DNA from: Lachnospiraceae bacterium oral taxon 500
GTDB lineage: Bacteria; Bacillota; Clostridia; Lachnospirales; Vallitaleaceae
Direction: 5' to 3'
Length of the DNA stretch: 64,000 nucleotides
Assembly: GCA_002999035.1 (NCBI GenBank)
Contig: CP027241.1
Location: 809,001-873,000, forward strand
Numbering within the stretch: the first letter of the stretch is position 1; every line of letters begins with the position of its first letter. The position numbers were made by a program, and so were the translations under genes. Shown piece after piece: positions 18,032 to 26,515 of the stretch. The notes under the pieces were generated by a model. It had not been told where the DNA came from. It worked only from the letters and a program-made list of their open reading frames with translations, and did not search any database.

Positions 18032-18487
18032 TTACTCCCGGTCTGCGCCATCGTCCAGAGGGGCCAAACCGAGGGAACACATGAACTCAAAAGTCTTAAT
18101 GGTGTCATACCCGTGGTTAAGCGCAAAAATGACAGCGGCATCCCGTTTAATCAGAGGATGCAAAGCGCCGCACTGCGTGACCGACAGCATCCGCTGTGTC
18201 GTTTTCAGGTCAAGTGACATGGCCAGTGCAATCAGCAGATAGTAATCGCGCTTTCCCCGCTTGCGCCCCTCCATAAGTTGATACCCGTAAGTGCGGGACA
18301 GGTTTGCTCTTTTGATAACCTCACTTTTCTTCTGCCCGGTTTCGCTTAGCAGCGTATCAAAAAAACTTCGAATATCATCGTCCAGATATTCATCCCAGTC
18401 CTGCGGAAAGGAATCGCCTTTCAGCTTTTCCTGCATACGGAAAGTGTCAAGAGGCGGTCTACCCTTATTGTCTTCTGTATTTCTCAT
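18032..18487 (-). CDS. XRE-like helix-turn-helix regulator
   Basis: A 151-residue DNA-binding protein. The segment KKSEVIKRANLSRTYGYQLMEG is the helix-turn-helix, followed by RDYYLLIALAMSLDLKTTQRML, a pattern common to lambda-repressor-like proteins found beside Ser/Thr kinase genes in clostridia. Just before the HTH lies DDDIRSFFDTLLSETG, which echoes DIRSFLDT in the linker of the glycosyltransferase-kinase. The ATG at 18487 has AGGAGG ten bases upstream; the frame is open to 18550. It is first in the cluster and close to the shared 22-bp motif, so it is my candidate for the protein that binds it. Confidence 0.75.
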   Translation of the reverse strand: MRNTEDNKGRPPLDTFRMQEKLKGDSFPQDWDEYLDDDIRSFFDTLLSETGQKKSEVIKRANLSRTYGYQLMEGRKRGKRDYYLLIALAMSLDLKTTQRMLSVTQCGALHPLIKRDAAVIFALNHGYDTIKTFEFMCSLGLAPLDDGADRE

Positions 18488-18646
18488 TCTCCTCGTTCCT
18501 CCTGTTCCCGTATTTTTCTGCTTTTTCTGGGGCAATCGGCTTTCCGGCATCCTCCGGGATTGCCTGGAAGCAGCCGAAGCATTCCGCTCTATGAATTATG
18601 CCTTCCAGCCGTTGCGGATTGATTGGCCGTTAAATTCTGTCTTCTA

Positions 18647-20107
18647 TTACATTTTCCCGTTTTGGCCGTCTGCTTCCGCTTTTCCTAACAGATACAGGAA
18701 AGCTATGGCCGGCACCCGCAAAATCGGCACTTTTGTTTCATGTTTTACCATGCCAAAATCATCTAATCGTTTCGTTATCAAAAAAGCGTTGGTAACTTTT
18801 GAGTTTTCATCCCTGCACAATTCAACAATAGCATCAGCCGCAGGAATCTGCGAATTGCTGCGGTATTTAACCTCACAAAGGATTTTCTCACGGGGAAGTT
18901 CTATCACTACATCAACTTCTTTCTGATTGTCCTTTGCCTTTCTAAAATAACCAAGCCGCGCCGAACTGCCTTGATAGAATGACACGATATGCTTATAAAC
19001 GGATGTTTCCACCATCGCCCCCAGCTCGCTTTCATCTGACAAAACATCATCAATCATCAGTACCGCATTCCGAATAGCAGCATCGGCAATAAATATTTTC
19101 GGTTTTCCTTTCAACGCTCCCTTACTGCCTACATCCATCGGTTTCGCCAGATAAATCAGGTTTGACATTTCAAGTGCTTCAATATAACTGTCAATCGTAC
19201 TGACCGAGGTGTTTTCCAGCTCCTTAGCTGCCGTCGTTACACTAAAAATCCCGGTTGCATTCATGCAGAGATATAAAAACAGCTTTTCCATTAAAAGAGG
19301 GCTGCGGATATTAAAGAGGGTCAGCACATCCCGTTTTATGACCTTATCTACCACATCTTCCCGCAACATCCTTTGGGCGTAAAGGTCATCCTCCGATAAT
19401 ACCAGCTCGGGAAAACCCCCAATCATAAGATAACGAATGAAATGTGCCTCCAGCGGGGCAAATCTATCCATCAAATCGCCCAGTTCCGCCTTGCTCATTT
19501 TCACAAGTTTTGTTAATTTCAGATGTTCGGGCAATATTGGCTCTTCGATCTGAAGCAGCCGGCAATACTCATAAAATGACATTGTCGGTATTTTTAAGAC
19601 ACTCCATCTGCCGGTCCCGCTGTCTGTCGAACCTTTTTCCAATATGGGACTGGCCGAACCGGTTGCCACCAAGCGAATATCTTTTCTGCTGTCATAAATA
19701 AACTTCATCCATAGTTCCCAATGCTCCGTATACTGGATTTCATCAAGAAAAAGATATTTCGTTCCTTCGATTGGGTAAAGCGACTCATAAATGGCAAGCA
19801 CAGTTTCTACATTGATAAGTTTTATCATCGGATTATCAAACGATACGTACAAAATATTTCTGGGATTTATTCCCTCATCCATCAGATGGTCTATCATTTG
19901 ATACATAATCGTTGTCTTGCCAACACGCCTGGCGCCGGACAAGACCGCAAAACGTCTGAGTGTTTTGTGCTTTATCATTTTCAAAGCTTCATAATAGGCA
20001 AGCCTTTTTTGCGGTTTACTCTCGGCTTTGGCAGCAGACGGATTGCGCCACCATGGATTATACTGTCTCAGCACCTTAACGACCTGTTCATCCCTTACTA
20101 TTGCCAT
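18647..20107 (-). CDS. AAA ATPase of the DUF4143 family
   Basis: A 486-residue ATPase. The AAA_14 domain carries Walker A GARRVGKTT (58-66) and Walker B YLFLDEIQY. The DUF4143 part ends in EVDVVIELPREKILCEVKYR, whose spaced D and ExK resemble a PD-(D/E)xK nuclease core. Members are widespread in anaerobes; their role is poorly known. GGAGG lies five bases before the ATG at 20107, inside the longer open frame, so I dropped four residues. The gene stands alone behind a large inverted repeat. It is probably not part of the polysaccharide cluster. Confidence 0.85.
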   Translation of the reverse strand: MAIVRDEQVVKVLRQYNPWWRNPSAAKAESKPQKRLAYYEALKMIKHKTLRRFAVLSGARRVGKTTIMYQMIDHLMDEGINPRNILYVSFDNPMIKLINVETVLAIYESLYPIEGTKYLFLDEIQYTEHWELWMKFIYDSRKDIRLVATGSASPILEKGSTDSGTGRWSVLKIPTMSFYEYCRLLQIEEPILPEHLKLTKLVKMSKAELGDLMDRFAPLEAHFIRYLMIGGFPELVLSEDDLYAQRMLREDVVDKVIKRDVLTLFNIRSPLLMEKLFLYLCMNATGIFSVTTAAKELENTSVSTIDSYIEALEMSNLIYLAKPMDVGSKGALKGKPKIFIADAAIRNAVLMIDDVLSDESELGAMVETSVYKHIVSFYQGSSARLGYFRKAKDNQKEVDVVIELPREKILCEVKYRSNSQIPAADAIVELCRDENSKVTNAFLITKRLDDFGMVKHETKVPILRVPAIAFLYLLGKAEADGQNGKM

Positions 20108-20141
20108 AAAAGCCTCCATACTTCTCTTTTTTAGACAGAGC

Positions 20142-20194
20142 TGTTATAATATACTTACATAAATTCTGCGGAGTTATGCAAGTATATTATAACA
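20142..20194. promoter_or_regulatory. Long inverted repeat upstream of the DUF4143 ATPase
   Basis: TGTTATAATATACTT (20142-20156) pairs with AAGTATATTATAACA (20180-20194). The match extends to 19 bases with one mismatch, and the loop is 15 bases. It contains TATAAT on one strand and TATTAT on the other and lies 35 bases upstream of the gene, so it is likely an operator. It could also serve as a terminator for the GNAT gene. Confidence 0.55.
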
Positions 20195-20250
20195 ACAGTC
20201 AATAAAACTTGCAATCTATGTTTTTCCTTAAGGGTATTTTCATTTCAAAT

Positions 20251-20739
20251 TCAATAGTCAAAATCGTTATTTCCTACCTGAATAGTGCTCGCTAATTTCT
20301 CGCCTTGATAGGGTCTTCTGATTTCAATCATATTTAAAACCGTATACCCCTTGGAACGGAGAAAATGAATCATACCTTCATTATTCGGATGCACATAATT
20401 AAATACCGTCTCTCCACCCATTGCTTCCGCCATACCTTCTGCTTTGCTAAAAAGTATTGTTGCTACCCCTTTTCGTCTGTAATCCTCGCGCACATAGATG
20501 TGCTCAACCCATAAACAAGGCTCTTCGATTTTGCAAACAATATACCCTGCCAAGACTCCTCCATCTTCAGCAGCAAATACTGGATAACCGGAATTTAAAA
20601 ATTCAAGAATCTCTTCTTGCCCAGATTCAATATCCGCTTGGGATTCAATCCCTTTGTAAGAACGCAGCGCCACTCGAAACTCAGCCACCAGCGATGCGAT
20701 TTTATATGCTTTCGACTCATCAATTCTGATAATGTTCAT
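20251..20739 (-). CDS. GNAT-family N-acetyltransferase
   Basis: A 162-residue acetyltransferase using acetyl-CoA; the substrate is unknown. The core has the GNAT strand VFAAEDGGVLAGYIVCKIEE, the hydrophobic LWVEHIYV and the acetyl-CoA loop RRKGVATILFSKAEGMA. FNYVHPNNEGMIHFLRSKGY follows, as in RimI-like members. The ATG at 20739 is preceded by GGAGGA, so the eight residues before it in the open frame are left out. It lies 58 bp after the K+ channel gene and may share its transcript. Confidence 0.88.
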   Translation of the reverse strand: MNIIRIDESKAYKIASLVAEFRVALRSYKGIESQADIESGQEEILEFLNSGYPVFAAEDGGVLAGYIVCKIEEPCLWVEHIYVREDYRRKGVATILFSKAEGMAEAMGGETVFNYVHPNNEGMIHFLRSKGYTVLNMIEIRRPYQGEKLASTIQVGNNDFDY

Positions 20740-20797
20740 GTGTTCCTCCGTAAATATCAGCAATTCCTAACACAGCAACGGAAGCGTCAGCGCAAAC

Positions 20798-21835
20798 TTA
20801 TTCGCCGTGATGGAATTCTCTTTCGCCATCATCATCTGCCAATTTTCTAAGCTCTGTAATCTGCTCCGGCGTGCCCAGCACAATGATCGAATCTCCTGCT
20901 TTCAGCGGTTCATTCGGATTGGGATTAAACTTGATAGTATTTGAACCCTTCGTCTTAGTGGCCAAGACGGTCAATCCGATTTTTTGCGGGATCTGGATCT
21001 GCTTCAGGGATTGATTTTGCATCGCTGAAGCATGACCAATGACAATATCTTCCAGATCCAGTTCCACATCCCCGGCCCGGGTAATGGTGTCCAGGAAACT
21101 GATGATACTTGGCCGCAGCACCAAAGCTGCCATCCGATTGCCCCCGATTTCATTGGATGAAACCGTGTTATCCGCACCGGCTTTGAGCAATTTTTCTCTT
21201 GAGTTTTTTTCAATCGCCCGGGAAACAATATATAGATTTTTATTCATATATCTGGCCGTCAATACAGCCACAATATTATCCGCATCCAAATGCAAAGTAC
21301 TGATAAAGCCGGAGGCTCTTTCTATTCCGGCTTGCTTTAAAGTGTCCTCCGAAGTGGCATCCCCCAGCAGCGCCGGAATATCCTTTTCCAAAAAAGCCTC
21401 ATACTTTTCCTTATCCTTTTCGATCACCACAAAATCCTTTTTGGCATGTTGGAACCGTTTAAACATCACTTCTGTGCTTTCGCTGCCGCCGGCAATAATA
21501 ATATGGTTGTTCATCTGCTCTATTTTTTTCTTCATTGCTTTATTCCTCCAAATGCTTTTAAAATTGCTTTCCAGGACAATAATTTCCAATGTGGTAAAGG
21601 TATATCCCACAATACCGATTCCGCCAAAAATAACAAAAATGGAAAAAACTTTGGCCACGGGCGTCATATCCACCACTTCTTTATAGCCAACCGTAGAAAT
21701 AGTGATGATCGTCATATAAAGCGCATCGGTAATGGATATCCCCAGCAAAAAATAATAGCCGACAGTTGAAACAGTAATCAGCAAAAACAAACAAATCAAA
21801 ATGCCGATAATTCGATTCTTTTTTGATGTTTCCAT
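20798..21835 (-). CDS. Two-helix potassium channel with RCK domain
   Basis: A 345-residue MthK/Kch-like channel. Two membrane helices flank the pore loop with selectivity filter TVGY (48-51, in ITISTVGYKEV). A TrkA-N/RCK domain follows (HIIIAGGSESTEVMFKRF, nucleotide-binding Gly-rich loop, then DKEKYEAFLEKDIPALLGDATSEDTL). A TrkA-C domain closes the protein (IPQKIGLTVLATKTKG to DSIIVLGTPEQI). It should conduct K+ under control of ligand binding to RCK rings. A GGAGGG site precedes the ATG. The 270 bp upstream contain no gene I can support. Confidence 0.92.
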   Translation of the reverse strand: METSKKNRIIGILICLFLLITVSTVGYYFLLGISITDALYMTIITISTVGYKEVVDMTPVAKVFSIFVIFGGIGIVGYTFTTLEIIVLESNFKSIWRNKAMKKKIEQMNNHIIIAGGSESTEVMFKRFQHAKKDFVVIEKDKEKYEAFLEKDIPALLGDATSEDTLKQAGIERASGFISTLHLDADNIVAVLTARYMNKNLYIVSRAIEKNSREKLLKAGADNTVSSNEIGGNRMAALVLRPSIISFLDTITRAGDVELDLEDIVIGHASAMQNQSLKQIQIPQKIGLTVLATKTKGSNTIKFNPNPNEPLKAGDSIIVLGTPEQITELRKLADDDGEREFHHGE

Positions 21836-22073
21836 AAACAGCCCTCCTTACTCCCAAATCACCGCATCCTTCTTCCTTTTGGGTCAAAAGCTCTTCATAG
21901 TCCATGCCAGCAGCAATTTTTAAAAAGCGTCGAACTCCCCCCTGTTCATCCAAAGTTTTTATCCGATGCATTTGACCCCATTATGTGAAAGATTATTTTT
22001 AAAAAGGAATTGTTATACTAATCATACAATAAAAATGATAAAATTTAAACAGAAATTTTAAAGAAAGGAAAAA

Positions 22074-22094
22074 CCGCAGGCGAATCGCCTGCGG
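22074..22094 (-). terminator. Terminator after the chemoreceptor gene
   Basis: CCGCAGGCG (22074-22082) pairs with CGCCTGCGG (22086-22094); on the minus strand a T-run follows. It begins 12 bases after the stop at 22106. Confidence 0.88.
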
Positions 22095-22105
22095 CTTCTT
22101 TTGCA

Positions 22106-24082
22106 TTAATATTTGAACTTGGAGACAGCGTCTTTGAGTTCGCCCGACATTCCCGCCAATGCAATGGTGGAGTGGGCAATCTCGTTCATCGCCGTAGTCT
22201 GATCCGCGGAAATCTTTTTAACAGAATCAATATGACTCATGGTGTTATCGGATTTCTCAACAATATCATGAAATCTGGTCAACAAGGTCTCAATCTTTTC
22301 GTAGATCTGCCCCACCATCTCGGTGATATCCGTAATCTGCGAAACAACGGTTTGAACTTCCGTACTTATCGCCCCGAACGTCGCCTTCGACTCCTGCACG
22401 ACCGACACACCCTCTTCTAATTTCGCGTTGTTTTCCATCGTCGAAGAAACTACGCTGTCAATATTCTCACGAATCTCTCGAATCAGCGCATCAATCGAAT
22501 TAGCCGAGCTCTTCGACTGATCCGCCAGTTTACTGACTTCGCTGGCAACGACCGAAAATCCTCTGCCCGCTTCACCCGCTCGTGCCGCTTCAATGGAGGC
22601 ATTGAGCGACAGCATATTCGTCTCTTCGGCAATGCGCCGGATTGTATTGATGATCTCTTCAATTTCGACGGAACCGGCACTCAGCCTCTCGATATTGACA
22701 TTGGTCTTCTCGGAAGTTTCCTGAAGATCCTGCATCTTCTCCTCAATCCGTGCGGAAGCATCGGCGCCTTCATCCGTCGAGGTAATCACACTGTTCATGG
22801 ACTGATTAATCCGCTTCACACTCTCATTTAGTTCGGAGATACGGTCTGCCATAAACTGTACATTCGCCTTCGCCTCATCGACTGAAGCGAGCTGATCAGA
22901 TGCCAGCTCACTGACACCAATGACATTCCGATGCACTTCTTCATTCGAAGCCGTCAACTCCTGACTGGAAGCGGAAATCTGTTCCGATGTGCTGGCGACT
23001 TCCAACGACATCTCGCCGATGGCGCGGAGCATGTCCTTCAGTCCCGCCGAAATATGATCCAATGACCTGCTGAGCATGCCGATCTCATCCGTCCGATCCG
23101 TCGCAAAACTCTTGGTAAAGTCTCCGCGGGCAATTACTTCCGCATCCGACACCAGGGCATGGAGCGGGCGAAACGCCTTGGTCAGGAAAACCGTTGTCAA
23201 CGCCGGAATGATTACGAGCATCAGGATTACCACCAGCCAAAGATTTCGGAAGATCTTCTTCTCCCGGGCCACAATCTCCGTCCGGTCATCCATAAACTGC
23301 AAAAATCCTAAAGTCTTGCCGTCATACGACTTCAGCGGCAGAAAATAATAATTGTAGTTTTTGTCATCCGATGTTACAAAGAACGACTCCCCGCTTCGGA
23401 GCTCTCCAAGCCGTTCCGGATAAGGGAACTCGACTTCCTGATCTGACACCGTCGATGAGATGAAAGTACTCCCCTTTTCATCCAATTTATACAGGGCAAA
23501 ATCTCCGTGATAAGACTCTTTCAATGTTTCCAGGAAATCATGCTCAATTTCCCGTCCAAATTCAAAACTGCCGATATGCGTTCCCTCATAGAAAACCGGC
23601 ATGACCACCCGAAAACCGAAGCCCGAGACTCCGGCTTCAATTCCCTTGACCGTCTTCCGGGAGCGATTTGCCTCGTTCACCGTAAACCGAAACTCCTTCA
23701 AACTGTCCCCAAACTTTTCGGGTTTATTCAGGCGGAGAAAGGATGTCGAATCCGGAAGGTGAAAATGCGCCTGCGGAAACTGCGCCTTCATACTCCCATA
23801 GGTCGGAAGCAGATACTCGTAAAGTCCCTCGCGATCGCGTTTGGCAAAGAGTTCCTGCACCTTTTGGTTGTCAACAATCGCCCGTACATTTGCTTCCGTA
23901 TAATCTAAGTTATCTTCAATCTCCTGTTCAATCGAATTGGTGACAATTACCTCCAAATTGTGCTCTGACTCCGACAGCAGGTCTCTTGTTGAATAGTAAA
24001 AATAGAATGCGAAAAAAGCCACTGTCAGTATCATTGCCAGCAAAAACAACAAAATGATTTTTTTCTTCAATGATAGCCGCAT
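22106..24082 (-). CDS. Methyl-accepting chemotaxis protein
   Basis: A 658-residue transmembrane chemoreceptor. TM1 (about 8-28), a long extracellular Cache-like sensor ([18 protein letters not shown] to [12 protein letters not shown]), TM2 (about 282-305) and HAMP ([21 protein letters not shown]) precede the signalling domain. The hairpin tip is [31 protein letters not shown], where CheA/CheW bind. Extended repeats of Glu/Gln pairs lie in the methylation helices. The ligand is not inferable. Other chemotaxis genes are absent, so the receptor probably joins a distant array. An AGGGGAG ribosome site precedes the ATG. Confidence 0.95.
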   Translation of the reverse strand: MRLSLKKKIILLFLLAMILTVAFFAFYFYYSTRDLLSESEHNLEVIVTNSIEQEIEDNLDYTEANVRAIVDNQKVQELFAKRDREGLYEYLLPTYGSMKAQFPQAHFHLPDSTSFLRLNKPEKFGDSLKEFRFTVNEANRSRKTVKGIEAGVSGFGFRVVMPVFYEGTHIGSFEFGREIEHDFLETLKESYHGDFALYKLDEKGSTFISSTVSDQEVEFPYPERLGELRSGESFFVTSDDKNYNYYFLPLKSYDGKTLGFLQFMDDRTEIVAREKKIFRNLWLVVILMLVIIPALTTVFLTKAFRPLHALVSDAEVIARGDFTKSFATDRTDEIGMLSRSLDHISAGLKDMLRAIGEMSLEVASTSEQISASSQELTASNEEVHRNVIGVSELASDQLASVDEAKANVQFMADRISELNESVKRINQSMNSVITSTDEGADASARIEEKMQDLQETSEKTNVNIERLSAGSVEIEEIINTIRRIAEETNMLSLNASIEAARAGEAGRGFSVVASEVSKLADQSKSSANSIDALIREIRENIDSVVSSTMENNAKLEEGVSVVQESKATFGAISTEVQTVVSQITDITEMVGQIYEKIETLLTRFHDIVEKSDNTMSHIDSVKKISADQTTAMNEIAHSTIALAGMSGELKDAVSKFKY

Positions 24083-24165
24083 AAAAACTCCCCTTCCTCT
24101 ACCAGATAATAAGATGTTTCAACTCAAAACACCAGTCTTTTTATCGGCACATTTTGGGGGTTAGT

Positions 24166-24507
24166 TTAGCGTTTTTTTCTGAATAATTCAATTATTACTT
24201 TTTCAATTGCCTCATCTACAGTATGTTGATTGATTAGTCCCTCCTTCGAATACGCAAACAGAGAAAGTTTCTCAGCGCTCCATATTATCAATATAACAGC
24301 CGCGTTTTTGTTTGCAAACCCGGCCGGAATATTAACCACATAATAATTATTATCCAAATTCTCTTCTAGGATTTTGCCAAGTCCAATCAAGCGATTTCTT
24401 AAGTTAACAAATGAAAGACCATTTACATCAACACTTTTTTCAACAATCTGTTTTTCTTTTACCGGTATAAACTCATTAATCTTTGCAACAATTTCCGCCT
24501 TTTTCAT
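24166..24507 (-). CDS. Small hypothetical protein downstream of the nuclease/zipper protein
   Basis: A 113-residue soluble protein of unknown family. It starts nine bases after the large gene stops, with AGGAG before the ATG, so the two form one unit. Segments NGLSFVNLRNRLIGLGKILEENLDNNYYVVNIPAGFANKNAAVILIIWSAEKLSLFAYSKEG suggest an alpha/beta domain with a central hydrophobic strand. It has no signal or membrane segment. A partner, chaperone or immunity role for the large protein is a guess from position only. Confidence 0.6.
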   Translation of the reverse strand: MKKAEIVAKINEFIPVKEKQIVEKSVDVNGLSFVNLRNRLIGLGKILEENLDNNYYVVNIPAGFANKNAAVILIIWSAEKLSLFAYSKEGLINQHTVDEAIEKVIIELFRKKR

Positions 24508-24515
24508 AAGGTCTC

Positions 24516-26420
24516 CTATGCAAGAACAGCACTATCTGTACCCTCATAATTATCCGCTATGCTTTCCAATACTTCTTTTAAACTTATAGCCATCTGCTCA
24601 TCGCTTACAACGCCAACGTGTTTACGCTTTTTCGTTTCGTTTTCAATAATAGGCACAAGCATTTCTCTTGCAAACTTCTTTTTATCCTCGCTCGCAAACA
24701 TATCTTTTAGCAGTTTCCCGTCTAGTTTTTCTCCAAGCTTATCTACTGACTTTTCAGCCTCCTTCTGGTTCAATAAATAATCTTGAGCCAATCCTTCGAA
24801 TTCATCTTGGATTATTTTTACCATTTCATCAGCATCATCCTCGATCAAATTGCCAAGAATAACATCTGTAGCCTTTCCGGCTGCAGTTCCGGCTACAATA
24901 GAACCGACTAAGCCACCGACAACAGTTCCCACGCCCGGCATAATTACAGAACCAATTGCCGCACCACCAATCCATCCTCCAGTGCCTCCCGCAACCGTAG
25001 TCGCTGTATTTGCTAAATTCTTAAACAACTGCTTTCCCGATATTCTCCCTCTAAATATATTTACAATATCAAATGATGAAAGTATAACAACCGTCACACC
25101 CGCTGTTATAGCATTTCCACGTAACAACTTGGCTGCACTTTTCATAGCCGCAGCACCATAAATGTTGCTGCCACTTCTAAATGCATTTATTAGAACTGCT
25201 GATGCCTTAGGCCCCATGACGGCAACAATGGCCTCTGAGCTTCCTACCAAGGCACTGTTTAATCCGGCTTTCGACAACTGACTTGCAAGTATGGTTGTAA
25301 CAAACGCCGTTCCACCTACCTTTAACCCAGAATATGTGGCCAATTTTAATGACACATCAAAATTTTCACCATTCCACAAATTGGCAGCTAATGTGATTAC
25401 TGCTGTAACGCCAAATGCCGAAGAGGCTATTATCACACCATTTACTGCATCATATGTTAACGATTCAACCGTTCCCGCCTTTGCTATATTTTTGGCTTGT
25501 TCATATGTAAAATGACCCTTCCTAACTATATTCTTAGCCTCGTTGGAATCTGTAACCCCTGGCACTTTTCCCTCACGAATCTTTTCTTCCATCACTTGAA
25601 CAGCCGCATCAAATTTATCCGATGGAACCTCAATTTGCATAGGCTTGCCATCAACCATGTACCTAAACTGTCCCGCTTGATCAAAGCATTCATTAATACA
25701 GGCTTTTCCTGACTGACAATACTTTGACTGAATCATCACACCATCAACGATGCGGTCCGCACCATTTTTTACATTGTCATCACCAACTATTTTGGCATCA
25801 TGACCAGTTAGCTTGTCATACATTGTATTAGCACGCTCTGCTGCAAATCCGTGACCCTGCTGGGCATGGAACTTTTCTTCATCATATAGCTTATTCACTT
25901 GGCCGTATGCACCTGCAGCAATACCACCCGCAACGGCACCTGCACTAATGTACTCGCCATATTTTACAGTTGCATCCACATGACTTGAAGCATTCTTTTC
26001 ATACTCAATCATTTCATGCAGAAACTCACAAAGCGGTGTCTTATTAATCAAATTGTCAGTCCATGTGATTGTAGAACCATCATAAAAATAGATTTTTATT
26101 TTATGATCACAGTCTTTTTCCCCAGACTTGATAATCTCAACAAACTCAACATCGTCGTACCAGAGTTTGCCCGGTTTTCCCAATGTCTGAAGATAATATA
26201 TTTTAGTATCTGTAAAGATATAACCGATCTTTCCTGTGCCCCCAAGGCTTGTATCGTAAAAACCAATAACTGTAGTTTTATCTAACCCATTAGCAAACTT
26301 TTTAATAGCATGATCCATCTTCTTTGATGGAATATCTCCCGTAATATGGTAAGCAAAACCATTACTCATTTTTGATAAATACTTTCGCATTATTTCAATT
26401 TTATCTTCACTTTTCCCCAT
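24516..26420 (-). CDS. Multidomain protein: PH-like domain, nuclease-like motif, glycine-zipper helices
   Basis: About 634 residues from the ATG at 26420; GTG 26477 or ATG 26468 could also start it. An N-terminal domain (KTTVIGFYDTSLGGTGKIGYIFTDTKIYY) resembles bacterial PH folds. Next, GHGFAAERANTMYDKLTG, then VGDDNVKNGADRIVDGVMIQSKYC gives an Asp followed by QxK, as in Mrr/Holliday-type PD-(D/E)xK nucleases. CQSGKACINEC adds clustered Cys. Then come hydrophobic helices and a glycine zipper (GGWIGGAAIGSVIMPGVGTVVGG), and a charged helical tail. The mix suggests a membrane-acting or DNA-cleaving effector, possibly anti-phage or toxin. I do not recognise a named family, and each domain call is by eye. 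Confidence 0.6.
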   Translation of the reverse strand: MGKSEDKIEIMRKYLSKMSNGFAYHITGDIPSKKMDHAIKKFANGLDKTTVIGFYDTSLGGTGKIGYIFTDTKIYYLQTLGKPGKLWYDDVEFVEIIKSGEKDCDHKIKIYFYDGSTITWTDNLINKTPLCEFLHEMIEYEKNASSHVDATVKYGEYISAGAVAGGIAAGAYGQVNKLYDEEKFHAQQGHGFAAERANTMYDKLTGHDAKIVGDDNVKNGADRIVDGVMIQSKYCQSGKACINECFDQAGQFRYMVDGKPMQIEVPSDKFDAAVQVMEEKIREGKVPGVTDSNEAKNIVRKGHFTYEQAKNIAKAGTVESLTYDAVNGVIIASSAFGVTAVITLAANLWNGENFDVSLKLATYSGLKVGGTAFVTTILASQLSKAGLNSALVGSSEAIVAVMGPKASAVLINAFRSGSNIYGAAAMKSAAKLLRGNAITAGVTVVILSSFDIVNIFRGRISGKQLFKNLANTATTVAGGTGGWIGGAAIGSVIMPGVGTVVGGLVGSIVAGTAAGKATDVILGNLIEDDADEMVKIIQDEFEGLAQDYLLNQKEAEKSVDKLGEKLDGKLLKDMFASEDKKKFAREMLVPIIENETKKRKHVGVVSDEQMAISLKEVLESIADNYEGTDSAVLA

Positions 26421-26515
26421 ATAAACCACTCCCTTTTCTTCGCCATTATCTCTTAATCCCTCTGCCATTAACTCCACTGTCGATTTCAGTCAAAATCATT
26501 TGCAGGGGAAAACTC

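Noticed and set aside
21681-21971. 96-codon frame overlapping the K+ channel start
   Set aside because: Its second half is an out-of-frame reading of the channel gene; the upstream 45 codons alone show no recognisable feature.
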